From Mytilus galloprovincialis (lineage: Eukaryota > Mollusca > Bivalvia > Mytilida > Mytilidae): a stretch of DNA of 64,000 nucleotides. Shown piece after piece: positions 21,932-36,900 of this stretch (position 1 is the first letter of the stretch; each line of letters starts with the position of its first letter). The stretch is from assembly GCF_965363235.1 (NCBI RefSeq), contig NC_134844.1, positions 49,968,872-50,032,871 of the forward strand, given 5' to 3'. The notes under the pieces are model-generated. The model worked only from the letters and a program-made list of their open reading frames with translations, was not told the DNA's origin and made no database searches. Position numbers and translations under genes: made by a program.

Positions 21932-24900
21932 CTGAAATGGAAAGCAGATATAATTTGAATTTTAAAGAAATTTATCAATGTATTTATAAAACTTTTCAGA
22001 ATAAAAGCATAAAAAATTATCAAGTATACCACACGTATAATGTATTAAACCATTCGTTCGTTTACACAAGACTCACCAGTGATGCTCGAATAAAACAAAT
22101 TGGAAAGTCAAATCAAATGCGAATTTGAACAGCGTTGAAACTCGAATAAAAAACTACAATCATGGCAAGAAAGTAACCACTTGATAATATGTAGGACATT
22201 TCAGTATTGTTTTCAACACTAGTGTAATTTTAAGTTTAAGTTTTAAAAAAGAAACTAAATCTGATATAAACATGTTTGTTTAATTTTTGTTCAATAGGTG
22301 ATTTTTTTTCGTTGAATAAATAACAAAGGTTAACTTTAAATCACCAGCCTAGTAGTCAGCACTTGTGTGTTGACATGATATATCATTGATATGTTCATAA
22401 TTTCGCTACATTTACTGTTTATATCAAGATATACTATTCGAAGTTCTTACTACCACCAGGTAAAGATTACAATTGTCTAAGCCTTTTTTTTTGTACAACC
22501 TTTCGGAATTTATGCGTTATAAAGCTCTTTATTTTCTTTTTTGATTTGCACTGTTCTTATTCCAGCGTCACCGATGAGTCTTCTGAAGACGAAGCACGAG
22601 TGTTGCATAGTCAGCACTTTTTATATGACATTAAAATGTTAATTTTTCTGTAAATTCAGCTATAAAAGGCCTCGAAATGATAAAGGTAAAACAATTCAAA
22701 CGGGAAAACTAACGGCATTTTTTATGTACAAAAAGGTTAACGAGAAACAAAAGTTATATACATCAACAAACGACATCCACTGAAATACAAGCTCCTCACT
22801 TACGACAGGTACTTCCATAATGTTGCGGGTTCAAACTACAAATGTAGGTAATATGTGTGACATCACCGAAAGAGAAATACGACGGGAAACATTAGTGGAA
22901 TATAAACTACTGTCCCACCCTAAGCGCCTGCGTTCATCAATATATCTTGGATTTGTTCTTGGTGTTCTAAATTAAGTATAATGTGAAGAATTTATGAGGC
23001 GTTTGTAATTAGTCTTGTTGTTTTCTGTTTTCTTTTTGGTTTTGCATTGCGCCGTTTGTATATACACACCTTTATTTTTCTGTATATAATGCATAGATAA
23101 CATTCATTAATAACCAAACTCACCTTTGATTTTGTTCTATCTTCAATCTTAATCAAGTTGTCTCCAATTGTTTGTTTACGTTTTTGTTGGACACACCTCT
23201 CCCTCATTTCAACAGAAATTTTCCGTGCATCGTTGAGATCTTCTAAATTGCCAAATTTCAAGCAAAAATGAATATATTGTTGATAAAGATTGAAATGGTA
23301 TTGAAATGGTATTGGGTAGTCAGAAGTATACCACCAAATGTTGAGTTCAAATGCTTTTTTGTACTTTTGTTTAGCTTGATCAATGTTGTTTTTCGTGGGA
23401 AAGAGGAGATATGTTTCAGCAATTTCAAGGTAAATCATCATACAGATTAGCCAATCTTCTCTCATAGTGATAGCTATTTCATTTAAGGTTTGTGCTTGCA
23501 AAATAGCTTTTTCAAGGCACTTTTCACTTTTTCCTTCCCGCCATTCAATAAAGCAGCACTTTAAAAGAGCGCGATTGATCATGCATTTATGATAGAGAGT
23601 AAATTTTGGCGCCATTTTTAAAGCACCATAGGTGTAGAACAAAGTTGATGAACCCTCTCCTTGCATTTCCTTTAGCATTTGTATGATCTTGTGCAGATTT
23701 TTAGTTGAAACAGTTCTCTCTGATCTCAAAAATCTAATAATGCCATCGCGATGTTCTACTAAAGCAGCAATAGGTAGGTAGTTTTTATAACTTTTTTTGA
23801 AATAACACTGCAACCGAACTGCGAGATTATACGCAAATTGACTGTCAGTCAGACTATCCATTTTTGTTTCATTGTTGCCATATTCAGTGACCATGCTATT
23901 TGTCGATTCCATCCACCACTTATTTTTACTACTTTCATGCATAATACTTATAAGTAAATCAACAAGGAAAGTTTCCTTGATACTTTTAAAAGGAGCAAAT
24001 ATTTTTTCCATATTTCCCCTTTTTTTAGTTGTGTATGAAGTCAATTTGAAGTGTTTTATTTCATTCTTGTTTATCTCCCCATTAGCATATTTTTCAAAGA
24101 GTTCCATTTCTCTTGAACTCCTGAATTTGTTTGCTAAAAATGTTTGCACAAAATCTTTTGTCATTTTTTGTTCACTTTCTTTTACTAATCTATGAAATAT
24201 ATCCTCTGTATCCTTTTGTAGAACGGAACAACCCTTTAGATAAAGCACGGGATCTGTGGAAGTGAATGGATAAACAGAAATTTTTGGTTGAAATTTTATT
24301 AAATCGAAAATAATATTTTTGGCTCGTTCTAGGTAGTCATATGATGATAATTCTGCATTTCCATACATCCGAAATGTTACTCCTATTGCACAACATAAAA
24401 AACTTTTATATATTCTCATTTGAAAAACATTTGTATCTAAATAAGAATGAAACTTTTCTAAGAGAAGAGTAGCATGACTTAAGTAGCAGACATTTCGTTT
24501 GATAGATTCAATTAAACGAAGATCTAAATCCATAATGAAACAGTAGTGTTTCAAAAGATAAGATACTTCTTGTTTAATTTGTTCTTTTGTTTTATTTTTT
24601 CTAATCGCCAAACAAGTCATACTATGTATCGATATACTCCGTCGCTCACCATAACCCTTAACTACTGCAACAGAATACTTCCTTAAAGTAATAATAAGGT
24701 TATTTATTTCAGCTTCTTTTTCTCCTTCTGATAAAAAATCTGGTAGTAAACTTTTAAGAAGCATCACCGATATGTTATCGTACACAAAATACGGTGCATA
24801 GCTCAGCACACACTGTACCTTTTTTGTGAGATCATTTTGTAGTCTTTGAAGTATTAAATTAAACGGCTGAAAAACCAAGTCAGCTCCTAAAATATGTTCG

Positions 24901-27900
24901 GATATTTCATCATTTTCTAAAAGATGTATATAATTTTCTATAGATGTTTGGGTATTTTCTATATAAGTAGCTGCAAAAGAAAGCGCTAACGGCAAACAAT
25001 CTAGTTTTTTGGCTAATGTTGTGACGTCCTCTCTGCTATATTCTGCAAACTCAAAGAACGAAAAAGCTTCAGTTTCCGTCATTCTATTCATTTTCATGCC
25101 GTACTTTCTGTATTGAGTGATCATAAATCTTTTGTTTGACGTACCTATGACATAAATGTTTTTTGTTTGAATTACTTTTTTCAATATCAAATCTATAACG
25201 GGTTCTTCTGGTGACTCAATATCATCTAATATAATAAGGTGATTCGTGTCGTTCATGTCAGACATTCTGACAAAGACCGTTTTGATCATATCATGGAATG
25301 GCGAATAAATACCCCTTTCCTTGCACATTTCTCCACTATCGATTTTGAGATTTGTCATCAAAATAGATAATGACATAGTCATACTTTGCATAGAACTACA
25401 TGGAATTCGCCAGATTGTAGCAGAGGGAAACGTTGCAGAAAATTGATTGGCATATGCAAATGAGGACTGTGACTTTCCTGAACCATTTGGACCTAAAATA
25501 TTAAAGATTTATTATAACACAAAAATGTTCTCACTGATTGTAACATTTTTTTTAATTCTCCTAGTTTATTAAAAAACAATTAAGGAAAAGAACACGTATA
25601 AGAAATCTATATTTTTATCTTATATCATCAATATCGTAGTTAATTTTTATGCCGTTATTTGTTTTAGGTACATCGAAGAAGTGGCGGTCCTGCTTTTGCG
25701 TCCAAATATTTTATCACGTAAATAGACCATATACATTGTTGAACAAATGTCGGATAAAAATGTTTGCCCACTTTTTCATAACTGTAATACATGGAAAATA
25801 TCCTCTTTTGTAAATTGTGCTGAAAAATTACTTAGTCCCCAGTTTAAAAATTCGGGACAGATTCGTCAAACAATTTCAGAATTGCTGATGCACAGGTTCA
25901 ACATGTGCCCAATCTATCCATGACGTGTCAGGTACATGGTGTTAAAGCTAACGGAAGTGTTGAAAAACATATAAGTTGATAATGACTAAATATCAAGGAC
26001 AAAAAATAATTGGGACAATTCCTTTAAACCATTCTATGATAGCAGCTCACCAACTTCAACGTGAATGCAATTTTTCTGTGAAGTTTTATCGCTCTAGATT
26101 GAAAATTGTAAGAGGAGTTGATTACCTAAAACTGGTACCATCCTTTGAAAAATCTGCTTAGGAAAAGTATGGAAATATGTGGGAAAATCCTTTACAAATT
26201 TTATAAACACAGCGGCACAACTTGAACGTTTGTGCAATCTTATTTCAGAGATCTGGGTTGATAATTGAATAATTGATTATACAAAAAATTTAGACTGTCT
26301 AACAATTCGCCCAACATTTCAAACTATAGACCGGTTTTGGACTTCGTCACCCCGACATAAAAATGTCACAAATATTGACATAATAGATATATAAATATAT
26401 TGATAAACCTAGTTTGTGCTTTGTTTTGTTATGAGACGTAAGACTCTTGTGGGCTCTTTAAAAGGATTTAAAATGCACATACAAATGTGGATAAATAATC
26501 TCAGGCAATGGAACTGTGCAATTCAGTGTAAAATCAGTCGAGTAGATCAGTCTTCCTGTTGGAAAATCAGTAGCTTTTCACCTTCTGAAATAGCGCCATT
26601 TTTATTTGCAACTAAAACTCCCATTTAAATGTTATTCAATAATGAATTCAGCGTTATTATCAACTCTCTGGTGTGTATCATTGCTATGTAGAATTTCGTT
26701 TATTTCTTTTTCCATTTTGTTATGAAGGGCTAAGATAATTACCTTCGACAAGGACTATGCGGTTCTTCTCAATTTTTTCAACCATTTCCCGAAACTGAAT
26801 AGTTTCCTTGAAATTATCAACGACTTTCATACATGTTATGTCAAAATGTTCTAAAATAAAAAAATAAAAAAATAAAACTACAAATTAATGCTTAACTTCG
26901 AAAAAGGTTTTTCTTTCATCAATTATAACATATACCATTAGAAACAATTATAGGTCAATAACACTTTTAACATAAACATTTAATTAAAATTTCAAAAATT
27001 TAAACGATTTTAATGTTGAGTTATTGAAAGTATTTTTATGGCTGTACATAAAAATAAGTTACGGATATTCATATAGTTCTTTAATATTTAGAATCAAACT
27101 AGAGTATTACAAAAATGAGTCGACATAGATGATATAGACGTTTGCTAGCATCCCAATCTTATTCAGTACTTGCTTGAATACCAATGCTTGTTCTGCGAGT
27201 AAAGCCGTAAGCATTTAGTGTTTTACTCTCCGGAAGTTTTAGATGCGATCAGCATACTACTCTACAACATTATGGACTTTAGGAAAATAGATCCGGATCG
27301 GAAACGATCACTGTACGAAGTTTGCATTCAGTTGTAACATAATGCCAACGTTATTAACAAAAAAGTTTGGGCTTGGAATCACAGTGTTGTTTACGATTAT
27401 GATCAAACTGTTCTTATTCTTATTTTTCAGTTGTTACTTTCATAAACCCATAGCTAGTGCAAGAACAGCAACGAATTAAAAATTCAACAACTTACAAATT
27501 CCTACAGATTACAAAAGTGCATGAATCAGATTAAAAAGAACTACGTGCAGTGTCCTAGATAAAAAAATATATATATAAAAAGTAAAATCACAAAAATACT
27601 GAACTCAGAGGAAAATCAATTCGGAAAGTCCATAATCACATGGCAAAATCAAATAACAAAATGCATCAAAAACGAATGGACAAGAACTGTCATATTCCTG
27701 ACTTGGTACAGGCATTTTCAAATGTAGAAAATGGTGGATTGAACCTGGTTTTATAGCTAGCTAAATATTTCCTACATCCACAAAAATTGTTACCCACAAA
27801 AATAAATGAAACGCAGTTATTGATCTGAATAAATGTTCCGACCGTGTACATTTGTCCCGTTAAGGTATGTTACAACTAATGCGAAAACAGGCAGGAAGAA

Positions 27901-30900
27901 CATATACGTTGTCCGTTTTTCTTCGACTTATGGGTTTAATTATCCCTCTAGTATACATGTATATGTATGCATGTAACTCAGTGGTTGTCATTCCTTCCTT
28001 TCTATATTTATTTTTTTTTTCTTTTCGACATTGAAATAGACGTTTGCTTTCTCGTTTGAAATATTACTTGGTCATGTCGTGGCCTTTTATGGTTTAGAAT
28101 GCGGTATGGATTTTGTTGATTATTGAAGGCAATACGGTAACTAATCGTTACTTACATTTATGTCACATGGTCTTTGGCATTAATATTCTCGTTTTCAATT
28201 TAAATCTTCTTATAATCATTTTATTCAAAAATATGTAACAAAATTAAGGTTGTGAAGTTTTTGGTGGGATATGCAAATCATTCTATCAAGACAATTTATA
28301 ATCATAGCTGAATCAGGTTTTTTTCGAGAGCAATCATTTCATAAAAACATTGATGAATGTTCTCAGTAATGAAGCGATGAAAGCCGATCAAGTAAGTTTA
28401 AATGAACACACTAACATGCAATGTTCCGCAAATAATTATAAAAACAACATGACTTATTTCAAGAATCTTCGTATTGTGATGGCTTTAAATCTTCCCTCTA
28501 TGTTTTTTTATTCAGAAGACTAAAATCCGAGAATTTAAGAACCAACGACAAACAAATTCTGCTCAAACCACGAAAATTGATACCCACATATATAAGTACT
28601 TCCACAGTAAGTTCTTTGATTGGTGTCACAAAGTGTATATACTTATACTTATACATCCATGGATATGCATGGCTTCCTTTGTAAATGAATATCAATTTGT
28701 GTCTTTTTTAACTGCATATCATAACAAAGCAACTGCAATCTAATTAAAATTAAATTCATGTAATGAAAACGTTCTGATATTCGCGACAAATCAGAACGGG
28801 AGCAATTAATGGGTTTTTTTTTATTTCGGTTTTATCTTTTTGTTTTAGTCTTTGAGATAGTTTTGTGTAAATTCTGTTTCATATGATTTTATATAATATT
28901 AATTTTAGGGGTGAACGAGTTGTTCCTATTGGACTAGCGACTATCTGTTTAAATATATGTAGGACTCAAATCTATGGCGGGTTCCAAATCTATGGCAGAT
29001 TCCTAATCTATGGCAAATGTGACGTTGCAAACGCCAAACAACTCAAATCTATGGCAGATTTTTGTTTTCTCCATATCAATGGCAGATCTTTAAATTGCGT
29101 CACAATGGAATAACGCAATATTACATGGTAGCTGCCACAAACGATTGCGAAGCTCATAGATTTGAACACGATTCCAGATGAAGGTATTATCCTGGACAAC
29201 AATTTGCGGATGATTTAAAGGAAATGTGACCTATTATTCGGAAGAGGGTCAAAATGTGCTGTATCAGCCAAAACCCGCGATGTACAAGCTAGGGCACCAC
29301 TTTTTTCAGAACCGGATTATAAAAAAAGGAGTTATAGTAAATGTTTTACTATCTGCAGCTGGCAAAGTTTATAAAGTGAAAGATAAAATTAACGGATATC
29401 TATTTGATTTAAATTGTCAACAAATAAAAATGGAGTATTAACGATAAAATAAGTTTTAGTTGAAAATTCAAACTGTTAATTTTTATTTTTTTTAACTTTT
29501 TTTTGTTAAGGGACTTACTAGTTGGTCTAAGGAATGGGTAAAATATAGGTACCATGATTATATATATTTTTTTAATTTTTACGGGGCACAACATTTCAAG
29601 CCTGAAGTCTGTTTTACAAAAAAAAATTGGTTACCATCACGATTTGGTTGACCATCATTTCACAAATGTTTATAGACATGTCGTACATTTCCACTGGTTT
29701 CAGACAAGTCATTGATCATATATGTACTGTATTGTTTTCCATTAGCTCAAAATTTGCCATAGATTTGGAAACAACAAAAATCCGCCATAGATTAGGAAAA
29801 TACAAAACTTGCCATAGATTAGGATTGTAAAAATCTGCCATAGATTTGGGATGGCATGACGTCACATTTGCCATAGATTAGGAATCTGCCATAGATTTGG
29901 AACCACCATAGATTTGAATCCTACATATATATCTTCCGAAAATGTAAACAAAATCAAGCATTTTTGATGATATCACCTTAAGTGTATTTGTTTCTGCGGT
30001 TCTTCACAAAATAATATTTTTTCGTGACCTTAATCAAGGTATCTACAATGCCCATTTATGTAGAAAAGCATGACCTAACCACATGCATATTAAGTTACCA
30101 GTATCGAAAGGATGTAAGACCATGATAATTGTTCATAATATGTAACAGTATACATGTAGCAATACATATTCAGATATGTCAATGTCAGTACTGATAAAGA
30201 CACAAATTATGCTTTGTTTCTTTAAACTACGAAAAAAATTAAAGATAAAATATGAGTGAGGGCATTCATTCAATCAGCTTCCATTTTACCAATTACTTCA
30301 TTTGCATTTTATCAAAACTTTTATTGTTAACGACTACGTACGTAAATTGTAATTTAGATTTTCTCTGATCATTTTCATTTTTCTCCTATCTATAATTGGA
30401 AAAAGGAGGGGAATATTTGTAAATACTATCACAGTAAACATACCTTCCTTTGATATATAATCCACATCTGTCGTTGAATCTGTTTGAAAATCATCAACAG
30501 AAACAAAACGTTGTATAGCAGTGTACGATGATGTTTGAATGAATTGTTTTACATGACCCCGGTACTCATCGTCTGGTCCAATATTGTTGTCCTCCATTAT
30601 CTTTATCAAGTCACAACCTGTTGTTATCTTGTCATAATCACTTTTTGATACTGTTGACTTCACGTCTATTATAACTTTCTGAACTGATGCTACGAAATAA
30701 AGGCAATTAAATAATAAAATTGAAAACGCAAATGGGGAATATGCCAAAGAGACAAGAACCCGACCAAAGAGCAGATAACAGCCGAAGGTCACCAATGGGT
30801 CTTCAACGCAGCGAGAAAATCCCGCACCCGGAGGTGGGCCTCAGCTGGCCCCTAAATAAAAATGTGTACTAGTTCAGTGAAAATTGACGTAATACTAAAC

Positions 30901-33900
30901 TCTAAAACATATAAATGAACTAAAATTAAAAAAAACCATACAAGACTAACAAAGGCCAGAGGCTCCTGACTTGGGACAGGCGCAAAAATGCGGCGGGGTA
31001 AAACATGCTTTGAGAGATCTCAGCCCTCCCCCTATACCTCTAGCCAATGTAGAATAAAGAAACACACAATACGCAGAGTAAAACTCAGTTTAAAAGAATT
31101 CCGAGTCCGATGTCAGAATAGGTAACAAAAGAAACTAAGCAAAATGACAATGATACATAAATTAACAAAGGACTACTGGCAGTTACTAACATGCCAGCTC
31201 CATCTTTGTAATTGTAATGCTAAATGAAATCCAATTTTGAATGCATATCTTGAGTTTAGTTCTTGCATCACCCATCCTTACCAATGAATTCTTAAACTGA
31301 TGACAATATGGTATAGCTTTTTAAATGTACTAAATTTTCGGTATCAACCGTAAGAGTAAACTATTAAATTGATAATCATTCGGAAATTTAAAAAAAAAAC
31401 ACGGTATATGCACTTCAACTAGATTTTCGAAAGTTCATAGTTCAATAAACAAATGGTGTTAATCTGCATGCAAAACATGAAATAAATTTCAAACCTTTAT
31501 TCTTTTCTACTACAGAGATTTTGAATACTATTATATCGGCATCAACAGTTTCGTTTTTGCTCCTTTTTTTCTATTTGTTACTTGTACAAAAAAGAGCAAA
31601 ACAACCATTGTATTAGAAACATACAGTTTCGCAAATAAAGGTTTGAAGCGTACATTTGTCCGACGAACGTGTCTTTCAACAACTAAAACAGACGAAAAGG
31701 CTTTTTTTATAGCAACAAATGACATCTCTCAAAATGTTGAACATCAAACGTGTATCAGTGAAAAGTTAGAAACATTTTTTTTTATTGAAAAAGCTACGGC
31801 TGTATATTTAAACAGTTTTATTTGTAACAAGATTGATAGTTCATTTTGAACAATCCACAAAGAACTACACAAAAACTAAAGATTGAACAATTCAGGATAA
31901 AAGGGGAGTAACTGGAGATTTGATTATTAGTAATTTCAGCCGTTTTATGATATCAAATGAATAAAGAATATTTTTAAATTATATAAAACCTATCATATCC
32001 TACCTAACTTACCCTATGTCTGACTTTAAAGTTAATAATGATATAAGGCTTTGTTTGATATGATTGTTTAAGATTCATACACAATATACCTTAGTAATTT
32101 TGTGTCAGATTATACATTTATAAATAAAAAATATTCATCTTAAGTTTGTAGTGTAAAAAATGTAAGGAAGCTACCGATGGATTGATACCGTAATCGTAAT
32201 CATATTAACTCCATACACATATATTGGCTGGAGTATTGCAACATAGAAATTGAAACTTTACACTGAAAAAAGTACCTTGAGTGTCAAACACGATTATCAT
32301 AATAATCAAATGACCTGAAATATATTTACATATAAGCCAACAAAGGTTCAGGACGTGACCACACATAGTAGTCCAAAAGGAGCTTGCAAATTAGGGTTCC
32401 TTGAGGGTTAATAACGCTTAATTATGAAGTCCGTAACTGAATGATGGAGTTGAGTCAACAATACAATCTTGTCACCATTCATCTTTACTAAATTATTTCT
32501 TCGTGTTTCGTCACCTCCTTATGGGCTATATTGTATGAACAATACATGTTTCTGCATTTTTACTCTGAAAGTGAAAAACGTTTTATTCTGATGAATGAAG
32601 GATTTCTGAATGGTAAAAGTTCTGTCGCATCTATAATTCAGTGTGTCATACGAAAAAATATATTTACCTTTGATTTGCTTGTTTTTATGTATTCTCTTTC
32701 TTGCACAGATTCCTTTAATTAAAGCATGCAAATGGTGAATGAATTATTTTTTATTTGATAATCATATAGTAAATATTTAGGAAGAGTATGTCTCTCGCCA
32801 GAAACAACAAAAAGAAGGTATATACCAATCAATGAAAAAGCAAACCACAAATGTAGAACACATAGTCAAATAATTTTAAACAAAGTACAGTCGTTGTACA
32901 TTCAATTGTTTCGGAATAAACCTGTTTATATGCAATTCCTTTACCACAAACCTGTCGGTTTTATTGACATTTGCAACAAAACAAAACAGAGCAAAGCAAA
33001 TGGAAAACGATGTTCAGCATCTTAAATCCATAAATGTTATTTCAAATATTACACAATTACCTATTCGTAATAGATGTCTATCCTTTTCTGTTACTTCTGT
33101 TTGCATGATTTTTTCAGCCAGATCTTCATGAACACAGTCATCCTTTAGTGAATCAAGAAAGTTCTGGTATCCGTCTTTAAATTTGAACATAAGTGTACGT
33201 AAAAGTTTCCTATTTGTTTCTCGTGGTGTACGACAGGCTTTTAGTTCCTCCATGTGTTCAGGACTCAAAACATCAAACTCTACAAGCTTATCTATGGGTT
33301 CTATACTATCAAGATCGTCAACTATAATTTTGTAACATTTTTGCAAACGAACGGAATCATCCTTGATATCTGCAATGAAGAAATGAAGATAACTAATAAA
33401 ATTAAATATCAAAAACACCCTCATGTATTACAAACGTCGACTTCCAAATCCTTAAAATCAAAATAACATTACAACAAAACTCTTAACTTTTCCTACATCT
33501 TAATGTTTTTGTCTTCTTTATAACCATTGGATGTCTTTTGAGATGTTGGGTTATTCTTTTATTATATTATTACCTATGAATATAATTACGTGTACTAAAT
33601 TACATCGCTAGGCTACTTGAATATTTCTGAATTCTACATAATCCTTACGGGCACTCAACAGTGAAATACAGAACTGTCGCAAAATATATTCAATAGATAT
33701 GACAACTGCTGTTTTTTTAAGTGTGTTAAAAAATTAAAACAAAACGCTTTTCTGGATTTACCTTCATCGGGAACGCTCAAATCAGAATATTTGTTTATAA
33801 TCCAGTTTTATCCTGATTGTGTATATGTAAATATTAATGCCTATGAATGTAACTTTAACACGCTGATTAGTGTTATAAAAATAGTTATTTTTTTTACATT

Positions 33901-36900
33901 CACGCAATATTTCACTAAACAAAATAGCTTCATTAGGAGCGTGCAGTCATCCAGGTACAAATCGGATGCTGTTTAAGAAATTTTTGCAGCTAATTGTACA
34001 TTGCGATTATTAAATCTAAACAAATAATTGTGTAAGTTAAATAGTATGAAAATCAAGATTTATTCCTTTTGTGTTTGATAAAACTATTTTACATCTCTCT
34101 CATTCAGTCTATATATTATGTACATGTATGTGTGTGTGTAGTCAGTAATCTGTACTCACACAAGTTATAACAAACCGTTATTAAATTTACTTTTGAAATA
34201 TTTAGAAACAGTTCAGAAACACCGCGCTGAAGTACGTCCATTATTCATAGTTAATTATTCAAAATTCATTAATGAATAATGAAATAGTTCACTATTCACT
34301 ATTCAATGTTAAAAAATGAATAATGAATAATGCAATAGTTTATGTTTCATCAATCAAATTGAAGCGATGAATAGTGAAATAAAAATTAAAAAATTTGACT
34401 GTGACACTATAGCTATATCCCGTATTTCTAATTTCGTCCTTTTGGTGTTATCTAAAAAATATTCCCTTTAATATCAGAAAATAGAATAAAAACTCTTTAG
34501 ATTTATAATTTTATTTATTTGTTTAGTTTCGGAGGATAAACTAGATGGTTTTCCTAACTACTGTTAACAGAAATTCCTTGGTTCATTGTATGGACGACCT
34601 GAACATCTGAATACCAAAACATATATTTAGAAATTAAAATACTCTACGTCGACTTTTTTTTATTTTCACTGGACCTTTGTTGTTCTTCATGCTGTGATTA
34701 TAATAACAACAAGTCGATTGTGCAGCAATGACCATTAGAGGTGTTACGGAGGACCTAAAAGCCAGAATACGCGTGAAAATTAGGAATAGTCAATTTTGGA
34801 TAATGAAATGGATATTTTGAATAATGGAATGGACTGCTCCGAATTACAGATTCATTTGAAAGCTTAGTAAGAAAGGAACAGTAGTATGATTATGAGAGTT
34901 CTGTAACACCCACATTTTGAAGGGGAATTTCAGATGCGACCGGACCCAAAACATCCGAACTCACGCTCGTTGACGAGGATGTGAGGGGAAAACGTGGGGG
35001 GTTGGGGTCGAGGGAAAATGTGTTTTTGTGGAAGAAAGAAACACACACACAAACAAATAAAAATTCACAGATAGAATAAACATAATGGATTTTAAGATTA
35101 CAAATATATCTGATCAGAGAGAAAATACGGCGCAAGAGGTAGAAATTCTGAAAAAAATGGCCGCTGTTAAGGCCATGCAAGAATAGCGCTGCAATGATGA
35201 GGAAATTCTCAAATGGCGAGAAGTAGGTCAGAACTGGACTGGATTGTCAAAGACATTAAAGATGTTGACACGAAGTTAAGGTCCGCAAAATTATAACCTT
35301 GTGCTAGAAGTGGAAAACTATTCGCACATGGGATTTGAGAGATTAAACAAGCAGCTGACTACCGTCTGGGCAAAGAGAGAGACCGATAGAAATGTGCAAA
35401 TCGTGAGCTATGGGATTAAAAAATCCAGACGCACCGGGTACGTTTCACGACTTTTTTTAAATTTGTTTAAGGATTGTAGGATCGATAGTGTTATGATATG
35501 TTTTGTAGGCCCGAAAACTGGGTCTAAAAACAAGTGAATTGGGAATGGTGGTTTTTGGGTGACCTTAATTGATATTTTTATTGTTAGGATAAAGACATGG
35601 ATCCAATAGTGAACATGGAGTAAGTAGTTGAAAACGTCAAATCCCTGAGAGGTATAGCCAAAATAATCACCTTCGAGGGTACTCCCAGTTGAGGAACGAT
35701 CAGTTGGTTGAGAGTTGATAGAAACGAAGACCAATCTTAAATTTCAGCGTGGTCCCAAACCTCACACGAGGAAGGAGATTATCACCTAGGCAAAACAACT
35801 TGGGTTGAAAGGGGTTAGTAGGCTGTCGATAGATCGACTGCTAAAGAAGGTGCAGGAAAAGATTTTGGAAGATAGGAAAGCCATTGGGGATAAAATTGAG
35901 GTACATTCGCCGAAGAAAGCCTTTAAAGATGTATATACTACCTGGAAGATGACACCCATTATTGACATGGATGTGCAGACATACCTCTAACCAATGTAGT
36001 AAAGTAAACGCATAACAATACGCAAATTAAAATTCAGTTCAAGAGAAATCCGAGTCTGATGTCAGAAGATGTAACCAAAGAAAATAAACAAAATGACAAT
36101 AATACATAAATAACAACAGACTACTAGCAGTTAACTGACATGCCAGCTCCAGACTTCAACTAAACTGACTGAAAGATTATGATTTCATCATATGAACATC
36201 AGGCACAATCCTTCCCGTTAGGGATTTAGTATCATACCATCATAACATATATGAGAAGAACATAACCCGTGTCATGCCAACAACTGTTTTTAGAATAAAT
36301 GTGTTTAGTTCCGATGCAAAGACCTTATCAGTGACTCAATATTAACGCCAAAATATGCAATCTTTAATGACTTGACAACAGTATCGTAATTATATCCCTT
36401 CTTAATAAGTCTATTCAAAGGTTTTGTAAGTTTCTGAGGTGAATACTGACACCTTTGTGCTTTATAAAGAATATTACCATAAAAAATTGGATGTGAAATA
36501 CCTGAACGTATTAAAAGTCTGCATGTTGAGCTATATTTACGAATAATGTCTTTATACCGATGATAAAATTTAGTAAAAGTTTTGACTAGTTTGTGATATC
36601 GAAAACCCTGGTGTAATAATTTTTCAGTAATACATAAATTTCTCTCGTTAAAATCTAAAACATTGTTACATACACGAGCGAATCGTACAAGTTGAGATAT
36701 ATAAACACCGTAAGATGGTGACAAGGGAACGTCACCATCTAAAAACGGATAATTAACGATAGGAAATGAAAAATCATCCCTTTTATCATAAATTTTAGTA
36801 TTCAGCTTTCCATTAGTGATATAGATATCAAGATCGAGAAAAGGGCAGTGGTCATTGTTAGTATTAGCTTTATTTAAAGTAAGTTCAACAGGATAAATTT

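Noticed and set aside
23268-24195. Plus-strand frames within 23.2-24.2 kb
   Set aside because: Antisense shadows of exon 7 of the CARD/NB-ARC gene.
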